Shown: positions 24,950-33,125 of the stretch, piece after piece | Position numbering within the stretch: position 1 is the first letter of the stretch | Layout: every line of letters begins with the position of its first letter | Assembly: GCF_008932435.1 (NCBI RefSeq) | Contig: NZ_WBWE01000008.1 | Span: forward strand, 124,001-188,000 | Reading direction: 5' to 3' | Origin: Brucella pseudintermedia | GTDB lineage: Bacteria > Pseudomonadota > Alphaproteobacteria > Rhizobiales > Rhizobiaceae | DNA: 64,000 nucleotides | Notes under the pieces: generated by a model | What the model was told of the DNA's origin: nothing | The model's input: the letters and a program-made list of their open reading frames with translations, nothing else | The model's database searches: none | Made by a program: the position numbers and the translations under genes

Positions 24950-25793
24950 GGATATGCCCCAGCCGAAGCCCTTCGCGAACGCGATGGGCGATCTTGAGAA
25001 AGGCTTCCGATTCCCGGATTTCCAGCGGCCTGTCGGGGCCAAGGTCGCAATCGATGATTTCATGAATCCGGCCCGGACGCGGGCTCATGACGACAATCTT
25101 GGTCGAGAGAAACACGGCTTCCGGGATCGAATGCGTGACGAAAATCACGGTCTTGCGGGTCGCTGCCCATAGCTTGAGGAGCTGTTCGTTGAGATGGTCG
25201 CGCACGATCTCGTCCAGCGCGCCGAAAGGTTCGTCCATCAGCAGCATGTCCGGGTCGAAGGACAGCGCACGGGCAATCGATGCGCGCTGCTGCATGCCGC
25301 CTGAAAGCTGCCATGGATATTTCTTGCCGAAGCCCGAAAGATTGACGAGCGCGAGGTTCTTTTCGATCCGCTCGCGCCGGTCTGCCTTGGAGAACCCCAT
25401 GATCTCCAGCGGTAGGCTGATATTGTCTTCGATGGTGCGCCAGGGAAACAGCGCCGCCGCCTGAAAGACATAACCGTAGGACCGGTCGAGGCGGGCCTGT
25501 TCCGGTGTTTTTCCGTTCACGGTTACGGAGCCGGAAGTGGGCTGTTCCAGATCGGCGACCACGCGCATCAGCGTGGTCTTGCCGCATCCCGAAGGCCCGA
25601 TGAAGGAGACGAACTCGCCGCGCTTGACGGCGAGGTCTATATTGGAAAGCGCGTGGACCGGCCCGTCATTGGTCTCGAAGACAAGCGACAGGTCTTTGAT
25701 GTCGATCACGGTCTGCGCATTTGCCTCGCCCCTCTCCGGGGCCATGCTGTCATTCAAACTCATGCGCGGTTCCCGAAGCTGGACGATGGCCAT
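24942..25793 (-). CDS. ABC transporter ATP-binding protein (TauB/SsuB type)
   Basis: A 283-residue cytoplasmic ATPase with Walker A GPSGCGKTT, the Q-loop in YGYVFQAAALFPWRT, signature LSGGMQQRASIARAL, Walker B MLLMDEPFGALD and H-loop VTHSIPEA. It begins 3 bases after the dihydropyrimidinase stop and overlaps the next permease, so the enzymes and importer are one transcript. Confidence 0.92.
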   Translation of the reverse strand: MAIVQLREPRMSLNDSMAPERGEANAQTVIDIKDLSLVFETNDGPVHALSNIDLAVKRGEFVSFIGPSGCGKTTLMRVVADLEQPTSGSVTVNGKTPEQARLDRSYGYVFQAAALFPWRTIEDNISLPLEIMGFSKADRRERIEKNLALVNLSGFGKKYPWQLSGGMQQRASIARALSFDPDMLLMDEPFGALDEIVRDHLNEQLLKLWAATRKTVIFVTHSIPEAVFLSTKIVVMSPRPGRIHEIIDCDLGPDRPLEIRESEAFLKIAHRVREGLRLGHIHD

Positions 25794-25796
25794 GTA

Positions 25797-27251
25797 TCAG
25801 ACCCCTATCGGCATATGTTCGGCGCTGCGCTCCACCTTGCGCGGCGCGACGATTTCCTTCCATTGCGACAGCGCCCGATTGGCGGCGCCATTCGGCTCGC
25901 GCTCGATGAAGCGCCCGTCGCCCGGCTGTGCCGTGACATGGCCCTTGTCGAAAGCAATGCGCCCGCGGGAAAGCGTCATCTTCGGCAGGCCCTTGAGCTC
26001 GAAGCCTTCAAACACGTTGTAGTCGATGGAGGAATGCTGGGTCTTTGCAGAGACCTTCCGGGTCGCCTCCGGGTCCCAGATGACAAGATCGGCATCCGCA
26101 CCCGGCAGCACCGCGCCTTTCTGCGGATAGATGTTCAAGATCTTGGCAATGTTGGTCGAAGTGACAGCCACAAATTCATTTGGCGTGAGGCGCCCGGTGC
26201 GCACGCCGCGTGTCCACAGCACCGGCATGCGTTCTTCCAGCCCACCCGTACCGTTGGGAATCTTGGTGAAATTGCCGATGCCGTAGCGCTTCTGTTCGGT
26301 GGTGAAGGCGCAATGGTCGGTGGCCACGCATTGCAGGCTTCCCGCTGCAAGGCCGGCCCACAGACTGTCCTGATTGACCTTGTCGCGGAATGGCGGCGAC
26401 ATCACGCGGCGCGCCGCATAGTCCCAATCCCGATTGTGATATTCGCTCTCATCGAGCGTCAGATGCTGGATCAGCGGTTCGCCGAAAACACGCATCCCCT
26501 TCTGGCGGGCACGGCGGATCGCCTCATGGCTCTGCTCGCAGGAAACATGCACGACATAAAGCGGCACGCCCGCCTGATCGGCGATCATGATGGCGCGGTT
26601 GGTGGCTTCGCCTTCCACTTCCGGCGGACGGGAATAGGCATGCGCCTCCGGCCCGTCATTGCCTTCCGCCAGCAGTTTCGCCTGCAACTGCGCGACGATA
26701 TCGCCGTTTTCGGCATGGACGAGCGGCATGGCGCCTAGTTCCGCGCAGCGCTGGAACGAGGCGAACATCTCGTCATCATTCACCATCAGCGCGCCCTTAT
26801 AGGCCATGAAATGCTTGAAGGTATTGATGCCGCGCTTCACCACTTCGGCCATTTCATTGAAGGTTCGCTCGTTCCAGCCGGTGATGGCCATGTGGAACGA
26901 ATAGTCGGTGCGCGCCTTGCCCGCTTTCTGAAACCATTCCTGCAAGGCTTCCAGAAGATTGCCTTCCGAGCCGGGGAGGACGAAATCGACCACCATCGTC
27001 GTGCCGCCCGCAAGCGCGGCAGAAGTCCCCGTATCGAAATCGTCGGAGGAATAGGTGCCCATGAAGGGCATCTGCAAATGGGTGTGCGGGTCGATGCCGC
27101 CGGGCATGATATAGCAGCCGGATGCATCGATCACTTCATCGCCGGAGAGATTGTCGCCGACGGCAACGATCTTCTCGCCTTCGATGAGAACATCGGCTTT
27201 AAAGGTGCGGTCAGCCGTGATGACGGTTCCGCCTTTGATGACCTTTGCCAT
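25797..27251 (-). CDS. hydA: Dihydropyrimidinase (D-hydantoinase)
   Basis: A 484-residue cyclic amidohydrolase. It has metal ligands in IDPHTHLQMP, the carboxylated lysine in FKHFMAYKGAL, His motifs in PLVHAEN and YVVHVSCE, and the Asp in VATDHCAF. Length fits the family. It opens the ring of 5,6-dihydrouracil or dihydrothymine to the N-carbamoyl-beta-amino acid, the second step of reductive pyrimidine catabolism. The N-carbamoyl hydrolase gene is immediately upstream and a RutR-like operator precedes both, which supports the pyrimidine role over hydantoin use. Confidence 0.93.
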   Translation of the reverse strand: MAKVIKGGTVITADRTFKADVLIEGEKIVAVGDNLSGDEVIDASGCYIMPGGIDPHTHLQMPFMGTYSSDDFDTGTSAALAGGTTMVVDFVLPGSEGNLLEALQEWFQKAGKARTDYSFHMAITGWNERTFNEMAEVVKRGINTFKHFMAYKGALMVNDDEMFASFQRCAELGAMPLVHAENGDIVAQLQAKLLAEGNDGPEAHAYSRPPEVEGEATNRAIMIADQAGVPLYVVHVSCEQSHEAIRRARQKGMRVFGEPLIQHLTLDESEYHNRDWDYAARRVMSPPFRDKVNQDSLWAGLAAGSLQCVATDHCAFTTEQKRYGIGNFTKIPNGTGGLEERMPVLWTRGVRTGRLTPNEFVAVTSTNIAKILNIYPQKGAVLPGADADLVIWDPEATRKVSAKTQHSSIDYNVFEGFELKGLPKMTLSRGRIAFDKGHVTAQPGDGRFIEREPNGAANRALSQWKEIVAPRKVERSAEHMPIGV

Positions 27252-27311
27252 TGTTCGTCGTTCCCCTTTTGGTTTTGTTGCGAACAGTAGCAGTATCGGA
27301 GAGGTCCGAAA

Positions 27312-28559
27312 TCAACTCACAATTTCAGCGGTCTCCAATACTGCATGCAGAAGCACGTCGGTTCCCGCCGACGCCCATTCTTTCGAAATGTCCTCGTCTT
27401 CATTATGGCTAAGGCCGTCCACGCAAGGACACATGACCATGGCCGTCGGCGCGACGCGGTTGATCCAGCAGGCATCATGGCCAGCGCCCGAAACGATATT
27501 GCGGTGGCTGTAGCCGAGCCGTTCCGCCGCATTGCGGATCGCCTCCACGCAGCCATTATCGAAAGTCACCGGGTCGAAATGACCCGCCACTTCGATCTCG
27601 ATGCCGATGCCAAGTTCCGCGGCGATCTTCGGCGCTTCCTTTTCAAAACGCGCTTTCATATCGTCCAGCACAGCCTGGTTGGGCGAACGGAAATCGACGG
27701 TAAAAACGATCTGGCCGGGAAGCACATTGCGCGAATTGGGCGATACGTCGATATGGCCGACCCCGCCCACCGCGTCCGGCTGGTGCGCCATGGCGATCTC
27801 GTTGACAAGCTGCAGCATGCGGCCAAGGCCAAGGCTTGCATTCTTGCGCATCTTCATCGGCGTGGAGCCGGTATGCGCTTCCTTGCCGGTCAGGGTCACT
27901 TGCAGCCACCACAGCCCCTGGCCGTGGGTGACGACGCCAATATCCTTGTGTTCCGCTTCGAGGATTGGTCCCTGTTCGATGTGAAGCTCGAACATCGCAT
28001 GGATCTTGCGCTGCCCGACCGGCTCATCACCTTTCCAGCCGATGCGCTTCAGCTCATCGCCGAATTTCTTGCCCTTGGCGTCGGTGCGCTGATAAGCCCA
28101 TTCCTGTTCGTGGACACCGGCAAAAACACCCGATGAAAGCATGGCGGGCGCAAAGCGCGTGCCTTCCTCATTCGTCCAGTTGACGACGACGATGGGGCGC
28201 TTTGTCTTGATGTTCAAGTCGTTGAGCGTGCGCATGACTTCGAGGCCGCCGAGCACGCCCAGCACGCCATCGAATTTTCCGCCGGTCGGCTGCGTGTCCA
28301 GATGGCTGCCCATATAGACCGGATCGGCATCCGCATCTTCGCCGGGGCGGGTGAAGAACATGTTCCCCATCGTGTCCACGCCCATCGAAAGCCCGGCTTT
28401 TTCACACCAGCTTTGAAACAGCTTGCGGCCATCGCCATCCTCATTGGTCAGGGTCTGGCGATTGTTGCCACCGCGCAAACCGGGGCCGATGCGGGCCATG
28501 TCCATCAGACTGTCCCACAGACGATCGCCGTTGACTCTAAGATTGCTGGTGAGCACCAT
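27312..28559 (-). CDS. Zn-dependent N-carbamoyl hydrolase (beta-ureidopropionase type, M20/HyuC family)
   Basis: A 415-residue M20-family amidase. Metal ligands are in GSHLDTQPTGGKFDG and WTNEEGTRF, HIEQGP is the conserved specificity segment, a dimerisation domain lies at about 215-330, and SGAGHDA and the C-terminal HNEDE His are present. The family covers beta-ureidopropionase, allantoate amidohydrolase and N-carbamoyl amino acid hydrolase. With dihydropyrimidinase downstream and rutR divergent, cleavage of N-carbamoyl-beta-alanine to beta-alanine, CO2 and NH3 is the best reading. First gene of the leftward operon. Confidence 0.87.
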   Translation of the reverse strand: MVLTSNLRVNGDRLWDSLMDMARIGPGLRGGNNRQTLTNEDGDGRKLFQSWCEKAGLSMGVDTMGNMFFTRPGEDADADPVYMGSHLDTQPTGGKFDGVLGVLGGLEVMRTLNDLNIKTKRPIVVVNWTNEEGTRFAPAMLSSGVFAGVHEQEWAYQRTDAKGKKFGDELKRIGWKGDEPVGQRKIHAMFELHIEQGPILEAEHKDIGVVTHGQGLWWLQVTLTGKEAHTGSTPMKMRKNASLGLGRMLQLVNEIAMAHQPDAVGGVGHIDVSPNSRNVLPGQIVFTVDFRSPNQAVLDDMKARFEKEAPKIAAELGIGIEIEVAGHFDPVTFDNGCVEAIRNAAERLGYSHRNIVSGAGHDACWINRVAPTAMVMCPCVDGLSHNEDEDISKEWASAGTDVLLHAVLETAEIVS

Positions 28560-28689
28560 GCGCTCTGCCTCCGCATTCTGTATGGGCGTTCAAATCCGGG
28601 CCATTATATTTCTGGCCCACATTCACCCGCCAATATATGTTCCCGTGACCCGGCTCTTTGGCCACAATATTCTTGCCTTGCGCAAAAAC

Positions 28690-28705
28690 TTGACTAGTTG
28701 GTCAA
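28690..28705. promoter_or_regulatory. RutR-like operator between rutR and pyrimidine operon
   Basis: TTGACTAGTTGGTCAA matches the E. coli RutR consensus TTGACCA-NN-TGGTCAA at 13 of 14 defined positions. It lies 73 bases before rutR and 131 bases before the amidase start, so it can serve both divergent units. Confidence 0.8.
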
Positions 28706-28777
28706 ATTGCAGGCTAGAAGAGCCTTTGAACATGGTCAAGCGCTTTTGAAAAATTCTATGCTGCTGAAAGGTGTCAA

Positions 28778-29476
28778 ATGGCCACAGCTCCTTCAGACTC
28801 ACGGACCGAGACGGTCGAAAGCGACAGGACGTCGAATGACAGGTCGGAAGGTGCGACACGCATTCAGGGCATCAATCGCAGGCTTATCCTCGATGCAGCG
28901 CTGGAGGTTTTTTCCGCTTACGGTTTTCGCGGGTCGACCATCGACCAGATCGCCGAGAAGGCGGGCATGTCGAAGCCAAACCTGCTTTATTATTTCCCGC
29001 GCAAGCAGAATATCTATGTGACCGTGCTGGAAGACACGCTCGCCAGCTGGCTGGAGCCTTTCGAGCATATCGACCCGGACGGCGATCCGCTGGAGGAATT
29101 GCGTCGCTATATCCGGTTGAAGCTCGAAATGTCGGCGAAGAAACCGGAGGCTTCGCGCCTCTTTGCCAATGAGATATTGCACGGCGCACCGGCGATTTCC
29201 GATTTCCTGAAGGGGCATCTGAAGCAACTGGTCGATGAAAAGGCGGCGGTCATTCATCGATGGATCGCTGAAAAGCGCCTGGCCCCGGTCGATCCTTATC
29301 ACCTGATTTTCACCATATGGGCGGTAACGCAGCACTATTCGGATTTTTCCGTTCAGGTCGCAGCCGTTCTCGGCCGCCGTTCGGAGGAGGCCGGATTTTA
29401 TGACGAAACGGCCCGGGCGGTGAGCGCCATCATTCTTGACGGCATTCGCCCGCGGGACGAAAGTCCGGCCTCATGA
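28778..29476 (+). CDS. rutR: RutR-like TetR-family regulator of pyrimidine catabolism
   Basis: A 232-residue regulator. After a polar N-terminal tail comes the TetR helix-turn-helix FRGSTIDQIAEKAGMSKPNL with LLYYFPRKQNIY, characteristic of RutR. The C-terminal TetR_C_13-like ligand domain contains FSVQVAAVLGRR. In E. coli RutR represses pyrimidine genes and is released by uracil or thymine. Here it is divergent from the dihydropyrimidinase operon and a RutR-like box lies in the shared gap. A second box precedes preT-preA. Ribosome-binding site AAAGG precedes the ATG. Confidence 0.88.
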   Translation: MATAPSDSRTETVESDRTSNDRSEGATRIQGINRRLILDAALEVFSAYGFRGSTIDQIAEKAGMSKPNLLYYFPRKQNIYVTVLEDTLASWLEPFEHIDPDGDPLEELRRYIRLKLEMSAKKPEASRLFANEILHGAPAISDFLKGHLKQLVDEKAAVIHRWIAEKRLAPVDPYHLIFTIWAVTQHYSDFSVQVAAVLGRRSEEAGFYDETARAVSAIILDGIRPRDESPAS

Positions 29477-29868
29477 AGACGATTCGAATTTCGGCAGCCA
29501 TTGTCCGCGATGAAGCGGGCCGTTTCCTTCTCGTGCGCAAGCGCGGCAGCGAGATTTTCTTCCAGCCGGGCGGCAAGATCGATGCGGGGGAGCAGCCTGA
29601 AGTGGCGCTCATCCGCGAGATCGAGGAAGAGCTCGGCATTCTCATTGACGAGAGCCAGCTCCGCTATGCCGCGAAAATGGCAGCGCCTGCCGCCAATGAA
29701 GCCGATGCGACGGTCGAGGCGGAATTGTTTCACCTGACTTTGAAGGACGGTCAGGTTCCCGTTGCCTCCAGCGAGATCGAGGAACTTCTCTGGAACCCGC
29801 CGGGCGATACGACGCGCCCGGTCGCCCTGCTGTCGCAGAGCATCCAGGCGCGTTTTGCAGAAAAATAG
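29473..29868 (+). CDS. NUDIX hydrolase
   Basis: A 131-residue protein with a complete Nudix box, GKIDAGEQPEVALIREIEEE followed by LGI (G-x5-E-x7-REUxEExGU), at about residues 36-58. It hydrolyses a nucleoside diphosphate linked to another group, in the cytoplasm. The start overlaps the rutR stop as ATGA, so the two are co-translated. The link to pyrimidine control suggests removal of a nucleotide by-product, which is inference; the substrate is unknown. Confidence 0.9.
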   Translation: MKTIRISAAIVRDEAGRFLLVRKRGSEIFFQPGGKIDAGEQPEVALIREIEEELGILIDESQLRYAAKMAAPAANEADATVEAELFHLTLKDGQVPVASSEIEELLWNPPGDTTRPVALLSQSIQARFAEK

Positions 29869-29885
29869 CCGTTGTTGCGGTAATT

Positions 29886-29903
29886 TTATTCGCGCATGAA
29901 TAA
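29886..29903. promoter_or_regulatory. Candidate operator before the aldo/keto reductase gene
   Basis: Perfect 6-bp arms TTATTC/GAATAA separated by 6 bases, in an AT-rich stretch 102 bases before the aldo/keto reductase start and 18 bases after the NUDIX stop. The position fits an operator; the regulator is unknown. Confidence 0.35.
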
Positions 29904-30004
29904 TCTGTTCGCATGTGCATATATTTCAATTGCGCTTCGACGGTCCGGCTTCTATCAATCGCCAAATGAGGAGTGCGGCGATCGCCGTTGTTGAGGAGAT
30001 ATCC

Positions 30005-31033
30005 ATGCATTTGAAGGCATCCGAAAAGCGAACGCTTGGCCGTACCGGCTTGACCGTCACCGCGCTTGGTCTGGGAACCGCGCCTTTGGGCGGGCTTTAT
30101 GCGCCTGTTTCCCGCGCCGACGCCGATGCTTTGCTGGAAGCTGCTTGGGCCAGCGGTATCCGGTATTACGACAGTGCACCGATGTATGGCTATGGCCGCA
30201 GCGAGCATCTTCTCGGCGATATGCTGCGTGAAAAGAGCGAGCGCGCCGTTGTTTCAACCAAGGTCGGGCGCCTGATGGCCAATGAGCGTGCAGGCCGGAC
30301 CTTGCCGCCGCCGCTGCCGAAAAACCCGTTCGATTCCGGCTGGCACAATGGCCTCAATTTTCGCGAGGTTTTTGATTACAGCTATGACGGCATCATGCGC
30401 AGTTTCGATGACAGCCAGCAGCGTCTCGGCTTTCCTGAAATCGACCTGCTTTATGTCCACGACATTGGCCGCGTGACCCATGCCGAAAGGCACGAGCATC
30501 ACTGGAACGCGCTGACCAGGGGCGGCGGATTTCGGGCGCTGGCCGAATTGCGCGAGGCCGGAAATATCAAGGGTTTCGGTCTCGGCGTGAACGAATGGCA
30601 GGTCATTCGCGATGCGCTGGAAGAAGCTGATCTTGATTGCTCGCTTCTGGCTGGCCGCTATTCGCTGCTTGATCAGGTGTCGGAAAAGGAATTCCTGCCA
30701 TTGGCGCAAAAGCGCGGCATGGCGCTGGTCATCGCGGGTGTGTTCAATTCGGGGATTCTGGCTGCGCCGCGCGGCGGCGAACAGAAGTTCGACTATGCCG
30801 ACGCGCCTGCTGAAATCGTTGCGCGCACCAATCGCTTGCATGATATTTGCGACGAGTATCATGTTCCGCTTGCCGCTGCAGCCATGCAGTTCCCGATGAG
30901 GCATGAGGCCGTCAGCTCCATTCTGATCGGTGTCCGCTCGCCGGAACAGATCAGGCAGAATGTGGTCTGGTTCGAGCAATCGATCCCGGATGAATTCTGG
31001 GCGAAATTGCGTTCCGAAGGCCTTATTTCGTAA
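30005..31033 (+). CDS. Aldo/keto reductase, D-threo-aldose/L-fucose dehydrogenase-like
   Basis: A 342-residue AKR with the (beta/alpha)8 landmarks: N-terminal LGRTGLTVTALGLGTAPLGG, catalytic Asp and Tyr in YYDSAPMYGYGRSE, Lys in VVSTKVGRL, His in DLLYVHDIG, and a C-terminal NADP-binding IGVRSPEQI. It resembles the D-threo-aldose 1-dehydrogenase/pyridoxal 4-dehydrogenase group, which oxidises L-fucose and similar sugars to lactones. That would supply the step missing from the fucose cluster at 0.9-5.9 kb. The ATG at 30005 has GAGGAGAT upstream. The PfkB kinase gene follows after 2 bases. Confidence 0.82.
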   Translation: MHLKASEKRTLGRTGLTVTALGLGTAPLGGLYAPVSRADADALLEAAWASGIRYYDSAPMYGYGRSEHLLGDMLREKSERAVVSTKVGRLMANERAGRTLPPPLPKNPFDSGWHNGLNFREVFDYSYDGIMRSFDDSQQRLGFPEIDLLYVHDIGRVTHAERHEHHWNALTRGGGFRALAELREAGNIKGFGLGVNEWQVIRDALEEADLDCSLLAGRYSLLDQVSEKEFLPLAQKRGMALVIAGVFNSGILAAPRGGEQKFDYADAPAEIVARTNRLHDICDEYHVPLAAAAMQFPMRHEAVSSILIGVRSPEQIRQNVVWFEQSIPDEFWAKLRSEGLIS

Positions 31034-31035
31034 CC

Positions 31036-31956
31036 ATGGCCTCCAGAATCCTCTGCGTCGGTGCCCTCACCATGGACACCATCTTGCGCCTTGACGCGCT
31101 CCCTCACGCGGCGGGCAAATATCTGCCGCGCGAGGCCGTGGAAATCGCGGCAGGCATGGCTTCGAGCGCAGCCGCGGCGATTGCCCGGCTGGGCGGCGAT
31201 GTGGCGCTATGGGCTTCCGCGGGAATTGACCCGGTGGGTGATCGCGCCGTCGCGGAGCTTCAAGCCGAAGGCATCGATTGTGCCTATATCCGGCGGCTGC
31301 AAGGTGTACGCACGGCGTTTTCGTCGATCCTCGTTGATGCGGGCGGCGAGCGTATCATCGTGCCTTTTTATGATCGCAGGCTTGCAAGCCCGTCCGATGT
31401 GGCGCCGCCGATTGCAGCGGGAGCCTATGCTGCCGTAATGGTCGATGTTCGCTGGCCGTGGGCGGCTGAAACCGCGCTGCGTGCTGCCCGCGAAGCGGGC
31501 ATTCCGGCCATATTGGATGCCGATACCGCGCCCGTCAAACTGCTCGAGACGCTGCTTCCGCTTGCAACCCATATCGTCGCATCGGAACCCGCCGCAAGCA
31601 GCGTCGCGGGCGCGACGGATTTGCGCGAGTGCGTCCGGATCCTGAGCCGTCGCTATGATGTGTTCACAGCGGTCACCGCTGGGGCGGAAGGCTGCTACTG
31701 GGCGGAAGGCGCTGGCGAGCCGGTTTCGCATATGCCCGGTTTCAAGGTGGATGCTGTGGACACGCTGGCGGCGGGCGACGTCTTCCATGGCGCTTTCGCG
31801 CATGGTCTGGTGGAAGGCAAGGATATCGCCGACATGATCCGCTTTGCCAGTGCCGCAGCCGCCATCAAATGCGCCCGCTTCGGCGGGCGGGCCGGTTCGC
31901 CAAGCCGGGCGGAAGTTCTTTCCTTCATCGAAACAGGTATTGTACCAAACCGATAA
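31036..31956 (+). CDS. PfkB-family carbohydrate kinase
   Basis: A 306-residue ribokinase-fold kinase. It has the N-terminal sugar-binding VGALTMDTILRLDALP, the glycine-rich EIAAGMASSAAAAIARLGG, and the PfkB signature 2 with catalytic Asp, DTLAAGDVFHGAF, near residue 240. It phosphorylates a sugar, keto-acid sugar or nucleoside using ATP. It follows the aldo/keto reductase by 2 bases and lies upstream of an aldolase gene. Candidates include a keto-deoxy sugar acid kinase or a sulfofructose-type kinase, but the sequence does not decide. Confidence 0.87.
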   Translation: MASRILCVGALTMDTILRLDALPHAAGKYLPREAVEIAAGMASSAAAAIARLGGDVALWASAGIDPVGDRAVAELQAEGIDCAYIRRLQGVRTAFSSILVDAGGERIIVPFYDRRLASPSDVAPPIAAGAYAAVMVDVRWPWAAETALRAAREAGIPAILDADTAPVKLLETLLPLATHIVASEPAASSVAGATDLRECVRILSRRYDVFTAVTAGAEGCYWAEGAGEPVSHMPGFKVDAVDTLAAGDVFHGAFAHGLVEGKDIADMIRFASAAAAIKCARFGGRAGSPSRAEVLSFIETGIVPNR

Positions 31957-31977
31957 GCTGATTGTCTCCAGACTTTG

Positions 31978-32030
31978 CCCCCCTCGTCCTTCGAGGCGCT
32001 TTTTCAACAGCTCCTCAGGATGGGAGAGGG
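31978..32030. repeat. Degenerate alphaproteobacterial CCTCGTCCTTCGAGG-type repeat
   Basis: Short stem CCTCG/CGAGG at 31982-31996, with outer CCCTCGTCCT and CTCAGGATGGGAGAGGG arms. It resembles the common intergenic element CCTCGTCCTTCGAGG...CCTCAGGATGAGG, here shortened and diverged. It lies between the kinase gene and the aldolase promoter. Confidence 0.45.
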
Positions 32031-32121
32031 AGATTGTCAGCGCGCTGAACTGGCTCGCATTTCAGGTAATTTTCTTCCTCTCCATTCTCCGAAAATCATG
32101 TAGTTACCCACTGAACTCGAA

Positions 32122-32150
32122 TTGACTCTTTACTAACATGTTAGTATGTG
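32122..32150 (+). promoter_or_regulatory. Promoter with perfect 16-bp operator ahead of aldolase gene
   Basis: A -35-like TTGACT (32122-32127) and a weak -10-like TATGTG (32145-32150) are 17 bases apart. The perfect palindrome TACTAACATGTTAGTA at 32131-32146 fills the spacer, which is the classical position for repression. The GntR regulator encoded downstream is the obvious candidate. The operator overlaps the ATG at 32146, arguing that translation starts later. Confidence 0.65.
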
Positions 32151-32184
32151 CGAGCTTAAAGTTCAAATATGGGAGGAGCCAGTT

Positions 32185-33087
32185 TTGGCACATGATCATT
32201 CGGGGCAGGAGCGTTTCGGTCTCTCTGCAGCGCTCACCACGCCATTCGATGCGGATGGCAAGATCGATGTCAGCCGTGCGCTGAAGCACGCACATGCGCG
32301 GCTCGATAATGGCTGCTCGAGCGTAACCCTGTTCGGCACCACGGGCGAAGGTTCGTCGATTGCCGATGCCGAACGCGCCGCTCTGCTCGATGCATTTGTT
32401 GCAGACGGTTTTCCGGCGTCCAGCATCGTCGTCGGTGTGATGGAAAATTCGGTTGCCGACGCCGTTCTTCAAGCTGGCGATGGGCTGCGCCGCGGCTGCA
32501 AGGCCATTCTTCTGGCGCCCCCTTCCTATTTCAAGAACCTGTCCGATGAAGGCCTGTTCAACTGGTTCTCGTCTGTCTTCAAAGGCTTGGGTGAAGATGC
32601 TCGCGGCATCATTCTCTACAATATTCCCTCGGTTACAGCGGTCGAGCTTTCGGTCGATCTGATCAGCCGCTTGCGCGCAGCCCTTGGCGACGTCATCATT
32701 GGCGTGAAGGACTCTTCTGGCAACTGGGCCTATACCGAAAAACTGCTCGCGGCGCACAAGGACATCGCGATCCTGATCGGCGACGAGCGTGATCTGGCCG
32801 CAGGTGTTCGTCTCGGCGGGCAGGGCGCGATTTCCGGCATGGCCAACCTGTTCCCCGACCGTCTTCTGCGCATGATCAATGAGGGGAAGGACGATGCCGA
32901 ACTGGTGGCCGCGGTACGGCAATTGCTGAACTATCCGGTGACGCCAGCGGTGAAGGCCATGGTGGCGCGCCATACGGGCGACAAGGAATGGCGCCGTGTG
33001 CGCGCGCCCCTGATTTCACTCAATGATGCGGACTTCGATGCAATTGGCAGTGTATTCGACCGTTTGCATATGGCAAAAGCGGCCTGA
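32185..33087 (+). CDS. DapA-family (class I) aldolase/synthase
   Basis: A 300-residue N-acetylneuraminate lyase-superfamily protein. It has the LTTPFDADGKID opening, the GTTGEGSSI motif (GTTGE pocket), a Tyr in ILYNIPS, and the Schiff-base Lys in GVKDSSGNW. These proteins cleave or form 2-keto acids: dihydrodipicolinate synthase, keto-deoxygluconate aldolase or keto-deoxy-sugar-acid dehydratase. The sugar-locus context favours a keto-deoxy sugar acid. The TTG at 32185 is chosen because GGAGGAG lies 7 bases upstream; the ATG at 32146 lies in the operator. Confidence 0.83.
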   Translation: MAHDHSGQERFGLSAALTTPFDADGKIDVSRALKHAHARLDNGCSSVTLFGTTGEGSSIADAERAALLDAFVADGFPASSIVVGVMENSVADAVLQAGDGLRRGCKAILLAPPSYFKNLSDEGLFNWFSSVFKGLGEDARGIILYNIPSVTAVELSVDLISRLRAALGDVIIGVKDSSGNWAYTEKLLAAHKDIAILIGDERDLAAGVRLGGQGAISGMANLFPDRLLRMINEGKDDAELVAAVRQLLNYPVTPAVKAMVARHTGDKEWRRVRAPLISLNDADFDAIGSVFDRLHMAKAA

Positions 33088-33125
33088 AGGCGGCATAAGC
33101 CGGAAAGGATAGAGGGGGAACGGAT

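Noticed and set aside
32146-32184. ATG 32146 as start of the DapA-type gene
   Set aside because: It has no ribosome-binding site and sits at the edge of the perfect palindrome and -10 region; the TTG at 32185 has a strong site.
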